Below are positions 11,601 to 23,530 of a stretch of DNA of 64,000 bases, piece after piece (position 1 is the first letter of the stretch; the number at the start of each line of letters is the position of its first letter). The notes beneath the pieces are model-generated. The model saw only the letters and a program-made list of their open reading frames with translations. It was not told where the DNA came from and searched no databases. The DNA lies in assembly GCA_013397075.1 (NCBI GenBank), contig VWZS01007655.1, forward strand, positions 1,263,838 to 1,327,837, read 5' to 3'. The DNA is from Rhabdornis inornatus. Lineage: Eukaryota > Chordata > Aves > Passeriformes > Rhabdornithidae. Both the position numbers and the translations under genes were made by a program.

Positions 11601-14497
11601 GGCAGTGTCCCAGCTCTGGGATGAGGGAACTCAGTGTGATGGTGGCACCTGACTTTATCAGCACACTCTGTGTCAGTGGCTTCCAGGTGGAGACAGCAAA
11701 TGCAGAACAGATATTCATCTTAGCTCATGTCATCTGGCCACTTTCTCTGCTCTTTCACAATGCCTGCCATCCTCCTACTCCCACCAGTATGAAGAGAAAA
11801 CCTCTCCACAGCTCCTGCCATCTGGATTCACTTTTCTCCATCTCTCTCCAGCTCATGGTGTTTCTGTCTGTAAATTCCAGCTTAAAAAAAAAAAAAAATC
11901 GCATATTTTGTGTCTTTCGTCTTCACATATCATGTCTATGACTGTGTTTCTCTCCCTCCTGTTACTGCTTTTCCAAGCACCTGCTTCAGCCTTTTCTTCT
12001 GTGGCTGTGGGGGTGCTGCCAGCTGCTGCTCCTGAGGTCACAGCCTCAGGGCAGCCAACCCAGACTGGCAAATTAACCATCAGAACTGCTCCACAGCAGT
12101 TTGTGGTGCTCTCCAGGATCCAAGGACATCTTCTGCAAAATAAAATGCAACTGCACATAGATTTTATTTTTTTTTGTCCCTGTCTATCACCATCTCTCAA
12201 CACAAAGCATTCCTCAGCAGGCTCAGGTTCAATCCAACAAGAAACTGATAAAGGCTGTCTGTCCCTCAGCTAATCAAACAAAAAAGTGAGTAGAAAAAAA
12301 ATTGTCAACATGTAAAATCTATCATTCCGCAGGCAGAAAGTTCCAACTAGTATTAAAAAAATCCTCAGAAATTTCTAGCACAAACATCACTGTTATCAAA
12401 AGACATTAAAATGTATTTTTTCAAAGCAATAAGCTTTATTGTTTTACTTCTTCCAGGATTTATCTTAACCCTTTGATCAATTAATTTAATCACCACTAGG
12501 ATGAAACATGCCTTACTCAATGAACTTTAAAAATTTTATCATTGAGAAAATATGGGAAGACGATGCCAAACATCATCCCTGGATGTGCTGTACAAGCACT
12601 GTTGTTCCCTCTACAGTTGCAGCCTGCCAGCTAAGGTAAAAGAGTAAAAAGGTATGAAAGGACCACTTTACTGATCAAAGTGTGGAGGAATTTTTGCCTA
12701 AGTTTTTCCATATGATAGCAAGGGGGTAAATGCAAAAAGCTTTTAAGCCTGCACATTCAAATGGAGTTTTGTCTTTCTCCTTCCTTTTATAAATATCAGA
12801 AATGCCAACTTCTGCATAAATAATTTATCTTGAATGCTGGTGAAGCAGACAGCACTGCTGAAAACAGCAGCAGCTTTCAATGAAACTTTGGAGAGGGGGA
12901 AAGAAGAGCTGGCTCCAAGCTTGGCACATGAAGGCAGAGATGATCTTTTCTAATCAAGGTCTGTATTAGCTGTGGAATGAGTCCATGTTACTCAAAGAGA
13001 TGCAAAATACAGAGAAGTATTTATCACACAAAAGCTGGGAGCAAGGGGAGAAGCAAAACTGCACAGTGGGAATCACAGGAGGATAATGGGATGCAAAGAC
13101 ATGCCCTACATAAGCACACATTCAGGGACCCCATGATTTTGACTTGTGCACGACTTCCAAAACTTTCTTGTCTGAACATCATTCAAGCTAATCCCACAAC
13201 ATTCCTATTCTGTTACAGGAGATCCAGCTGGCTCTCCTGCATTACCTGGTGCCCTGATCTTCCTCCCCTTGATACAGTGCAGCAGGTCTGAGCAAGAGAA
13301 GAAAGTGCTGCCAGCCCCTCTGCACACACAGAGGGGGCAAAGCAGAGTCACAGCCCCAGCTGGCTGCACTTCCAAACACTGCCTGGGGTATTGCCCTTCC
13401 ACAAGTGTCCGATCAGAAGTCTCCACTCCAAATCAGACTCTTGAACCCACAAGGTAAAACAGTGGTGAGGCCAATGATTTACTGCTCATTTCATCCAGTA
13501 TCTCTGGCTATAGCAACCTTTTGTGAACACCTAGAAAATCAAAGAAAAAGTGAACCACCCAACAAGTTTTAATTCTGCAAAGACTCCCTGGAAATTGCAA
13601 TTTGTGAGCTGGAAAGGAACTGGGAGAGGCAAGCTTGTTACACCAACCTCGTGTGATATTCCTGTCCTTAGTACAAACATTTGAGATGCTGTTCACACTA
13701 TGTTCTTCACTTGGTTTTTCACAGGGTTCCATGCCCCTAGCTATGTGGGTGATACCACTAGTAGCAAATTTGGTAGGTAACCACCATTCCTGGCTGCAAA
13801 GCTCAGATCTTTCCACTGAACAGCCCTTCACCTGGCTGGCAAGGAAGAGGACCTTTCCTGAAAACAGAGGTGAAAGCACACAGACACTCTGCATCTCCTC
13901 ATCACACTGGATGGCTGAAATGCCCAAAATGCATGCAACATCCCATTTGCATCAGACAAATATTTATGGCAAATTTAGTTCCTTCAGGGATCTGATGAAA
14001 ATAAATCTATCACTCCTGTGCAGATTGTTGCTTATGCATTATGCCACAGGTCTGGGTAGATCTCATCTCCTACATGTTTTATTGAATCAAATCCCTACTG
14101 AACTGGCACCAGCTGTACCCTTCATGTCCTCAGAGCACAGGAATGTCCTGAGTGGCACAGTATCACAGCATTCCTGAGAATGGATGCAGGTCACTGCAGT
14201 GACAAGAAACACCTTCCCAAAGGTGCAGACTCCCAGAGCACTCTTGAGTTGTTCTAGTTTAAGCTGACATAGGATCTTTGCTCATGACTATAAAAGACAG
14301 CTCCTCTACCTCATGCTGTTAGTTATAAAACCAGTCACAGGCCCACATAATCCCAACCCAGCAGATGCTGTTTTAACAAGATGACAATTACTAATTAGAA
14401 GCAGCATTACTTGCCAACAGGCAAAGGAACCACACATACACAAAAAACCCCAAAACAGCAAGAAAAACTGTGGCAATAATCTGATAAATTCTGTTAC
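5692..14497 (-). other. SYT17: SYT17 intron 4
   Basis: This is an 8.8 kb intron in phase 0, with donor CAG|GTAACAG near 14497 and an acceptor near 5692. No second gene is supported inside it. The longest open frame is plus strand 11159-11941 (260 codons). It looks like chance: no domain, no signal peptide, no splice context, and low-complexity Ser/Pro/Leu composition. A two-copy 18-bp repeat at 8701-8736 is listed separately. Confidence 0.75.
8701..8736. repeat. Two tandem 18-bp units with TAATTA cores
   Basis: Two head-to-tail copies of an 18-base unit (8701-8718 and 8719-8736) match exactly over their first 15 bases, CCATAATTAACAAAC. Each holds a TAATTA core, the usual homeodomain binding site. 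This lies inside SYT17 intron 4. It could be a minor duplication or a paired regulatory site. Confidence 0.6.
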
Positions 14498-15117
14498 CTG
14501 AGAACTAGGCACAAGGGCTTTCCACCAGTGTCCACCTTTCACAAGGTCGACATCGCTCAAGGGCATTGACACTTTGCCAATAACACAATGGCGTGAGAAT
14601 TTGTCAAAATCCACTACAGTTAAAAGCAGAGTTCTTCTCTGGGCTTCTAAAAAGGGGATTTCAAATGTGTACCTCTCCTCAAACACTGGGTTCTGTGTTT
14701 TGCGTTTCACTCCGGTCTGCTTGGAGTTCTTCTGATCGGGAAGAAGGCAGATCTTCACATAGGGGTTGGAGTGAGCCATGTCTTGCCTTGAACCATCGTA
14801 GGAAATTGGAGGAGGCAGATCTTTGGCCTCAATGACTCGCACTATTAGATAATTATGCAACAGATCATACTGTGTGCTAAAATGCAGCATGCCCAGCTGG
14901 TACCTGGACAAGATCTCCTCATCTGTCAAGGAGTCCATGTCATCACTATTTGAGTCAAGAGAGTACAGCCTTGGTTCAAATTTTCTAAAATAGTCATCTG
15001 GGGTGTAGGTTTTTCGTAGGATAGTTGGCTGAACTATTTCTTTCTTAGCTCCTAATATTCCAAACTCGATGGGTTTGATGTCAATTAGTGGAGAACTCGG
15101 CCTCCTCGACTCCAGAC
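14498..15117 (-). CDS. SYT17: SYT17 coding exon 4 (linker and C2A domain)
   Basis: SYT17 (synaptotagmin-17, B/K protein) is a C2-tandem membrane-trafficking protein without a classical transmembrane anchor. This 620-base exon, from acceptor TCTCATTCAG to donor CAG|GTAACAG, encodes residues 106-311. It opens with ESRRPSSPLIDIKPIEFG, then an acidic linker (SLDSNSDDMDSLTDEE, about 157-172). The C2A domain spans about 178-305: LGMLHFSTQYD, IEAKDLPPP, SNPYVKICLLPDQ, KRKTQNPVFEERYTFE, LTVVDFDKFSRHCVIG. The second usual calcium ligand is Asn (SNPYVK rather than SDPYVK), which fits a calcium-independent C2A. The phases (2 at the start, 0 at the end) join exons 3 and 5 exactly. I recognise the family sequence with high confidence. 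Confidence 0.97.
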
Positions 15118-15531
15118 CTGAATGAGAGAAACACACAGATATGATTATTGGAAAGTCCACTACAGCAACTACAGGTGCACCTCAGCTTTGGATACAGCTA
15201 TTCTGTGTCAGTGCAACGCCAGCACAGCTCCACAGTGGGGCTTTTCCCCCTTGCACTGCCAGTAATTAACAGCATCCTCAGCTATGCTGAAGCACAAGCT
15301 GGCCTGCACTTTTCCCTCCCTGTCCATTTGCACGTGCAATTACCACGCTCATGCTTCAGCAAGAAAAGCAGGGCTGGCCCCTTCCACTGCGCTCCTGCAA
15401 AACAGGATGAGATTTTAATCAATGTGCCTTCAACTCGACTTGGTTCCCTGTCTAAAAGATGAAAGAGCAAGCACCAGAGTTTGATTTTCTCCCCCACAAG
15501 AATCACATTAATGTTGGAAGGACGACCTTAC
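15118..15531 (-). other. SYT17: SYT17 intron 3
   Basis: This is a short 414-base intron splitting a Ser codon (A|GT). The donor is TCAA|GTAAGG and the acceptor TCTCTCATTCAG. Nothing else is seen. Confidence 0.85.
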
Positions 15532-15680
15532 TTGAGATCCGCCGCGTGAGGCTGTAAGTGGACCGTGATGTATCTGACGACGACCGCCTTCTGTCAGGGG
15601 AAACATCCTGAAGAGTGGGAGGCAGCTCGCTGATTGTATTATCAGAGTCTCCATCTTTGTCCTCATTTTGGCTGCTTATC
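15532..15680 (-). CDS. SYT17: SYT17 coding exon 3 (Ser-rich linker)
   Basis: This 149-base exon encodes residues 56-104, with the split Leu55 and Ser105 codons at its ends. The acceptor is TTATAACAG and the donor TCAA|GTAAGG. The peptide is polar: NEDKDGDSDN, then SPDRRRSSSDTSRSTYSLTR. The RRRSSSDTS stretch is a likely phosphorylation target (inference). The region links the cysteine cluster to C2A. No open frame of 60 codons reveals this exon. It was found from the split codons of its neighbours and matches the remembered family sequence (DKDGDS, DTSKSTYSLTRR). Confidence 0.93.
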
Positions 15681-18600
15681 CTGTTATAATGAGAGACCTC
15701 TGGATGATTTAACCCAGTACAAGGAGTATATACAGAATAACAACGTGTTCTGGCATTCTGGGGTTAATCCTGGTACTTGTCCCTCGATGCTCTGGGGTAT
15801 CTCCTGATCTATCTGGCAAGCAAAAGGCTGAGCAACTGACTTCAGACCTATGTAAAAAACAGATTCTTCACCTTTCTGCCTGTCTTTCAAACAGAGTTTT
15901 ATCAGTTTTAGAGCATGACAGGCACATAAAACTGAGATGTTGATCAGAAATATTATACCTCTCTCTAAGGAAAAAAATCAAACCAAAACCCTCAAACAGT
16001 AGCTCCCTGCTGTAATTCACAGCTACACTCTGGAAGCACAGACTTCACTAGGAATGAACAAGCACAGAAAATCACCATGCTCAGATATTCCAAACCTACC
16101 ACACACCTCCTGGTAAAATATTGCAGGTTTGCCACGAACGTTTCAAAACTTCATCTTACAGACATAATTCATTATTGGCTATTTATTGGCATGCCTTTTT
16201 AAATATTTGGCTGCTTTCTATCCACTTCTACAAATTAGATGTGATTCTCAACAGACAGTAATTTTACTGCCCAGGGATCTTGGTGGGAGCAGGGAAGTTG
16301 GTGATGTCTGGAAAGGCTGATCTGGAACAGAGACTAGGCAGAGCAAAAGGAATAAAACAGGTATTTATTGAAAGGATACACCTTGGGGAGTGCAAGAGCC
16401 TGGCCAGGGCTACACCCAAATCAAGTCCAAGATGGATCCTGGTCATGAGTTTTTACACTTTTATAAGTTTTGGTTCATCTACACACTGGGGTCAATTATC
16501 CAGCCACAGCCCCAGGCCATGAAGTCTCAGCCCCCTGCCTTGCCCCCTCTCCCTGGCCATTGTTTCTGATTTTTAGGTACCAGCTGTCCTTGATTCTCCA
16601 GCTGGGAAGGGATTGTTTTGTCCAACCACCCTGTGAAGAGAATTTACTAACACCTAATATGAAGTTTCAGAGTTACACACCAAGCTGCAGAGAATCTGAA
16701 AAATAAAAAAGCTAAAATCCATGGCATCATTTCCCCCCTAGGGCAGGATCTAAATGACAAAGCAAGTTTTGTAGCATCTTTGAGAAGGCTCCACAGAAGG
16801 CTGGCATCACACAGGAGTCCACATGTAACTCCCCTTTCAGTTTGTTTAAATGTATATATGTACACACAAGTTGCTTTTATATAAAACAACATTCTGGTTA
16901 AAAAACCCAACATGTCACAGGTGCAGTAGCTCCTGAAAGGAGTGAGGATCTCCCAGCTTTGACTGAGAGAAAGGCAGGAGCAGGCAGTAACAACTGCAGG
17001 AGGTGAAGTCTGCAGCTGTGTGCTCAGAGGGGAGTGCTGCTGATGGAAATGGAATCACACAATGGGTGCATGACGTGTGGTGCATCCTGCAAAGCAGCCA
17101 GGCCACGAGACAGAAAATAGCAGCAGATCACAAGGAAAGCATCAGCACACAACAAGCAAACCAAAGGGGAATTCTGTGTGAATTTTGCTTCCAAGCCACC
17201 CATTCTGTGTGCACAACTCAGCTGGGTATAAATGAAATATATTGAATCATTTCCATTAGTAACCAATGACTGGAGCAGAGCAATTGATATACTCTGCAAA
17301 AAGCAGCAAACTTGCAGAAAAACTCAACAAGTATTAAAAAAACAAACAAACCCCCACAACCAACCGGAAATTCTTATCCAAGCCCACAAAATTCACAGCA
17401 GGATCCATGCAAATTTCACCAAGTCACTCACACAACTCATCCACACTAAAAAAAATTCTGTTAATAATCAAAACCAAACTCTCTGTTAAAAGAGGCGTAC
17501 AGTATTTGCACAGCTCTGCAGCCCATTAAAGGCAGTCCAAACTATACAGTTTGATATATAATCAGTACTTGGAACACAAATAGCTTTTTCATGCCTAAAT
17601 GCAGGTCCACACAATCACAGGTGGCATTTGGATATGCTTGTGTTTGAGAAGCAAATGCACAGAACAAGGCAGGGTGAAAAGGGAATCAGGAAGAAAGGCA
17701 TTAAGGATGTTCTACAATGGGTAAACGTAATAGTGAGTTAATAACATACAGATGACCTTTAGTAAGGAAATTGCTACTGAGCCACAATAATTTTTCCTCA
17801 AATAAACTTTGGCTCTGGTTAAAGCAGCTCTGTTTCTGTTTAATCCAAACCTTTGGAAAGAGGAGTCGTGTCCTGATTTCAATTCAGTCTCACAGTGTGC
17901 ACTGTTTATCTTTGGGGTTTGTGTAGAATATTCCATAACAAGCAGCTCAAACATCCACCCTGATTCCCAGGCCCTTTCTGCAAGGACCAGGATGCAAGTG
18001 CTCCTCATGAAATAACAAGAAGTTACCATTCACTCAGGTCAATGCAACTGGACTTATTGCAGGAAGGCTTTTTTTCCCTAAGCTGCCACTGCAAAAAAAT
18101 TCAGAAAGTGAGAAAAATCCATATTCTCCCACGAGGAAGGGTTTAAACTTGCAGCTTTATCATCCACTCCTGAATTTCCAGGACAATAAGGTGTCTCAGA
18201 GCTGCCAAAGGGAAAACCTAGGGCCAAAATATAAAGGATGGGTCATTAACCACAGGCATTTAGATGTTTGCTCACTCACCAATGTGGACCATAAAAACAG
18301 TTTTCTCCTGGGGAGGGGGTAGGAAGGTGAGGAAGGCACAAAATGCATTCTGCATACACCAGTGTCTCAGGCCCATGAAGAATAGGCAAGATGCAAAGAT
18401 CTCAGCTGAAAACATAGGTCTATTTTTAAGACACTTTCAGGTTGCAATCAGGGAATACAATAAATTGATTTGTTCCAAAATTCAATGCATGCATCTAAAT
18501 GCAAAATAAGGTGCTGTCAAACCTGCTTTTCATTGTAGGGGTTTCCACTAAATACAAAAGCCCTATCTTCAAAAATAGGAGGGAAAAAAAAATAAAAAGA

Positions 18601-21137
18601 AAGAGGATTCAACTGGCATACACAGATCTCTGAGCACTTAAAAACATTAAAGACCTTATTCTAAGAACAAGTCCAAACTCTTATTCTGCTGACACATCTA
18701 GCTCCAGAGATCATTCTCTATATACAAAAATGCATATAGAGATATAAAAATACAAGATCAACACAGTGAAAACAGAATTCTTTGGTTTCTGAATTCTAAG
18801 TCAACATGGGATCATTTCCACCTTAAACATGCACACAAAAAGCTTGGGTCTCCTATTTGTCTCAGCAAACAAAATATACCAAATCTGGCTCCTGCTTTTA
18901 ACTTTCTTTTCCTCTTCATCTTCCAGACCCTTGTTCCTCCATTTTCTCCCCCTCTCCTCTCAATCACATTTCCTTGGGTCCTCTGCTTCTCCCCATCTCC
19001 TCTGTTCTCTTCGTCCTCCTCACTTAAGTAATTTCTGTGCTGCCTCACCATTTTCCAGCAAAATCACTCTGGAAGCACCAAGCATTATCACATTGCCTGG
19101 CACCACTCTGAGTCCATGCTAGTCCAAGAGGAGCCCACGGGATTTTCCAGCAAGCAAAGCCTCATCTCCAGCTTGTACATCAATGTGTGTCAACAGGCAT
19201 CCTTAGAGATCACAGGTTTGCAATGGTGTCACAGGAGATGGTGACTTCAGCGACCCTAAGGCATTGCAGAGTCCAAGTCTCCAGGCACAGCAAAGCTACT
19301 TCTCCCCTGTGTCCTCCTCTTTGGTGCCTGCTGCCCCTCCCAGGCTTTATCTCTGGGAACTCACCTTCTCTCAGCACTAGAGCAGAACAGGGAGATCCCA
19401 ACTGCACCAAACCACCCAGAGCTGGATGGAAAGATGGATAAATGGCCTGGGCTGAGGTCACAGGGACCCTTCTCAGGGCTGTGAGCATCTGTAGGCGAAG
19501 CATAAAGTGCAACAGGGTTGAAGAACTGGGTTGGTTTTTACCAGAGTGTTGTTCTCTGCTTATGGCCATTCCAAGAAGTTATTGTAGGGGCTTTCAGATG
19601 GAGCAGGACCAGGGGGAAACAATACAGGCTGGAGAGAGCATTTTATGAGTCCAAAGGTCTCCATGTTCTCTGCCCATGGCAAAGTCCACCTCATCTGCAA
19701 AGCCACCATACGTCTGAGATTTGAGATAATAAGAACAGGGCTGCAGCATTCACATCACCCCTTCAGCCAGACAGAAGAATCCAGGAGTCAAAAACTACAC
19801 CCTGGTACAATCACTCCACACCCCAAACACACCACTGCTCAGCACACTAGATAAGCTCTGAATCAGCCTCTCACAAGCCCAGCTCCTTGTTCCCAAAATG
19901 AAATTGCTCCTGCACCAATCCTTCCATGTCCAATACTGCAACCTCATCACTGTGCTCTCCTGTGCGTGATGCTTTGCTATTTAGCATTGATTTTGTTTCC
20001 ATTCTCCATTAATTGCAGGTGAATCAGTTTCTGAGCATATATCAGACTCTTAAATATGCAGCTCCACATTTAAAAACCACTCTAACACATCTTGAACAGC
20101 TCTATTTTTATTGCTTCAGTATTCGTTACCATCCTGTTCTACCTGAATTCAAAAGAGTACTTGGACAAGACTGTCATTTAAACATGAGAAAATTTATTTC
20201 ATACAGCACCAAGACATGAACCTTCCAGAGCTGACACAGAATAACAGCACATACTCATAGGAGTAGATAAAATGACCTGAGTGCCTCAGTGCCCAGGTAC
20301 CAAAGTTTGAGCATCACTGAACAGGCCTCTCCTGTGCCACATGTTCTGGACACGCCGAAGCTGCGTCCATCCAATGGTCTGCTCCACAAAGTCAGCCCAG
20401 CCCAGCTGACAAAGCAGCCACTAAAACACCAGAGAGCTCTGCTCCATTCTTGGTTTCACTATTGCCTCCATGGGGTCACCTCTGTGCTGCAGATTCCTGA
20501 CTGAGAGGGACTAAAAGAGGGAAGACTTCACTGACTTCCTTTGTAGTGGATTTGCAAACATACTAATCAAAGCTCCAGATAAGACCTGGTGCTGTGGTTC
20601 TTTCATGATTTGAGAAGAAATTATGAAGAGTACTATGGTGATGTAGGAGATCAAGTTCTGCTAAATGAAACTTTAAATTAATTTCCCCTTCAGAGCACAT
20701 AGGAGCTATGCCTGTCATCTGCCTATATGATAACCACCTTCACGCTAGGATAAGTATTTCAAAACAACCTCATCAGCAGTTCAGCCAAATTGAAGTGCTC
20801 CAAAGGGTTGGTCCATTTGAACAGGAGATAGGACTGAAGATGAAAGGCATCTTTAGAGAAGGGGGCACAGCTAAACCAGTTGTCAGCTTGTTATCCCAGC
20901 TTACAAAACAAATTCTGTCTTACCGATCAAAAAAGGTTTTTACAAAGACTAACCTTGCTATTTGAGTTAACAGAGCTGCCCTTTTTCACCATGCCAGGAG
21001 TAGCCTGCATTCCCACCCTCAGGAATACTCTCTAAGTGGCATCCTCTTGTCCCACTGCAATTCATATCAATACTCTCACCACAGCTGAGCAATCCTGCTC
21101 CTTGGTTAAAGCTAGGAAATCATATATCTAAACTTAC
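15681..21137 (-). other. SYT17: SYT17 intron 2
   Basis: This 5.5 kb intron has phase 2. It contains the probable LTR at about 16330-16720, noted separately. No coding exon is supported in the remainder. Confidence 0.75.
16330..16720 (-). mobile_element. Probable solo LTR of an avian endogenous retrovirus
   Basis: The stretch resembles avian LTRs I remember: an A/T-rich block with TATTTATTGAAAGG (AATAAA on the minus strand, 16360-16375), a TTTTACACTTTTATAAG block, ACTGGGGTCAATTATCC, and a C-rich centre. The poly(A) signal orientation puts the LTR on the minus strand, the same sense as SYT17. I could not fix the TG...CA ends or a target-site duplication, and no gag, pol or env sequence flanks it, so it would be a solo copy. 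The family is not assigned and the limits are approximate. Confidence 0.5.
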
Positions 21138-21286
21138 AGCCAGGCTGGAGTTTGAGCAGGAAAAGGTCCCAGGATTTCAACTTCATCTTCATTTGTTTGA
21201 CAACAGCTACAGTCAAAGCACTTCTGACAACAATTTCTGCAAGTCCACCGGCACAGCAAGAGATCCGAGATTCGAGCGAGCAGACC
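21138..21286 (-). CDS. SYT17: SYT17 coding exon 2 (N-terminal cysteine cluster)
   Basis: This 149-base exon encodes residues 6-54 plus two bases of Leu55. The acceptor is ATGGCTCCAG|GGT and the donor TGGCT|GTAAGT. It carries eight cysteines in 18 residues (positions 17, 21, 24, 25, 28, 31, 33 and 34) after the short hydrophobic run DLLLC, then EDEVEILGPFPAQTP. In SYT17 this cluster is thought to be fatty-acylated and to anchor the protein to Golgi and other membranes in place of a transmembrane helix. The acceptor is the only AG in the right frame, but its pyrimidine tract is weak. A slightly different upstream exon edge cannot be excluded. Confidence 0.9.
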
Positions 21287-23302
21287 CTGGAGCCATTGCA
21301 AACCAAAGTACAAGATCACAACCCATCAATAGCTATTGAGAAAAAACACTCAGCTGTATTTGTGTTTGTGTTTCTGCAACAGAACATTAAGAACTATATT
21401 TATTTCATCTATACCAACAGACAAGTGCTATGCAGTTACCAGCCCAACCCCACTGATGCCATAACAAGGCAGGAAAATAAGCATTCTCGGCAGGTATTTT
21501 CCCTTCTAGTAGCAATGTATTATTATGTAGGTTGGCAAGAGGGTGATTTGCAAAGCACTGTGGCACAACAATATGCTGGAGTGGAAACATGCGTATTCCT
21601 CCACATACATCAACTTTCTAATAGATCAGCAAACATACAACAGAAGGAATTAAAAACAGAAAGTAAGTGAAAGCTTCAATTTAATCCAGAAAGGATCTAT
21701 TTAATTAACACAGCTATGTGAACACACTTCATCACCGTAGATGTACCAGTAGTATTTGTACCATCCATACACATGGAGCATTACAGCCCAACAAACTCAC
21801 CACTAAAATGGATTAGCCAGAGCACACTCTCCTCATGCTTCTGCTCTGCTACCATGATTAATTTAATGAAGAACCTTCAATGATACTTTTAGAAGAATAG
21901 TTGACCCAGAAAAGTCTTCCATTTCTTAGGTTTCTATGGTGGCCCTGGCAGCACCACTTGTACCAGTGCTGTGCCAGCTCCCCATTGGAGCAGCAGCACC
22001 CTGTGGCCCCATTTCCATGCCATCCCCACTGCCTTCCCCCCACTTCAAAGCCTTGAGAGGAGCAGAGAGCCAAACCTCAGCTCATTTCCCACCCACACCA
22101 GCCCCAAGTTCTGCCCTTCATGGGAGGGCTCGTTAAGCAGCACAGTGGGAGACACACAGCTCCAAGGGCACAGCACCTGCACCCAGGGTCACACTGCTTT
22201 ACAACTGTATGTGACCTTGAAATGCTCCCAAGAAACTGAAGAAATAAAGTGTATGAGAGATTTTCCATAGTTATTTCCCCAAAATACTCGAGACATTTGC
22301 AGTGTTCGTGAGTGTGGACCATGCAGATGGGTTTCCTCAGAGGAACCTGATCTGCAGAGAAGACATAGCAACATGGCTTTTTGCTACAGTAAAACACACA
22401 TTTCTTTCCATAAACAAAATCTGGGCACTGCAAACCAAAAAATCACCAGCCCAAAATGCAGTACATTACTTATATCTAGGACATCAGTAAAGAGTCAGAA
22501 AACACGAGACAATCCCCTCAGGATGGAGCAAGGAGACAGAGCAGGGAGTGAATCATCAGATTAACTCACCTCATTTATTGGTTCCAACTGTCCTTTTAGA
22601 CATTCAGGATGAAGCAAAGGGGAACAAAATGAAAAAGACAAAAACAAGTTAGCAATGCTCAAACAACTTTAAATTTTCTCCATGACATGCCCCAGCCTGA
22701 GATGAGTTTGAATTTCTGGCAAGACAGTACCTTGTAGATGTTGGAGGAAGGAGAGGTCTGACCACGCATCAGCTTTTGCCACTTCCAATCCTTCCCTACA
22801 AAGCTCCTTCTACTCCTCCTTTCCCACAAGCAAAACTCCCAAATCCATTCTGAAGCATGAAAATCCTACTCATAGCTCCTTGTTAATGGGTATCACATGC
22901 AACCACTTATTTTGTTTCCTTTAGTAACCTGCCTCTAATTGCAGCAAATACTTGCTGCTGACAGTAAACCATATCCAAATTTTTCACTGGAAAAAAAGGC
23001 TTTTCTCCACATTCAGCCCATATCAACACAGTTCCAATGCCAGCTCATTAAAGTAACATTTCTAGGAAGGGGTACAGACTGAATACTCTCCACTACACAC
23101 ATACCTCTGTCACCTTCAGCCTCATCCTCAAATGTGACTTGAAGAACACAAAGGATAGACATTAAAGGCTTGAGTCCCATACTCCCATGCAAAAATCTGC
23201 ACTGCAGCCACCTCCCCCAAGCCACAGAGAAAATCTACAGCAAAGGAAGAAGGCATCACAAACCAGTTTTTTACTCACAAAGCCACCCTTGGAACATTAA
23301 AC

Positions 23303-23315
23303 ATATATATATATA
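23303..23315. repeat. Short AT microsatellite
   Basis: Six and a half AT dinucleotides, in SYT17 intron 1. Confidence 0.8.
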
Positions 23316-23446
23316 ATGGATCCATTTCCTTTGGAGATTGACTAGCACTTCTGATACCTACTGAAATGTCTTACCTATTGCATTCCCTTGATAATGCCTA
23401 GAAGTTTCCTGCTTGTCCTGCCTGTCTTTGTATATGGAGAATCTCT

Positions 23447-23530
23447 AAAACAAACCCCAAACCAATACAAAACCACAGAACAAAACAAACAAAAAAACCC
23501 AAACAAAAAAACACACACACAAAAAAAACC
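23447..23530. repeat. A/C-rich low-complexity tract
   Basis: A run of AAAC- and AAC-like units with an internal CACACACAC. It lies in SYT17 intron 1 and no mobile element was recognised. Confidence 0.7.

Noticed and set aside
11159..11941. Plus-strand 260-codon open frame, the longest in SYT17 intron 4
   Set aside because: Composition is Ser/Pro/Leu low-complexity, there is no domain or splice context, and an overlapping minus-strand frame is also open. It looks like a chance frame within an intron.
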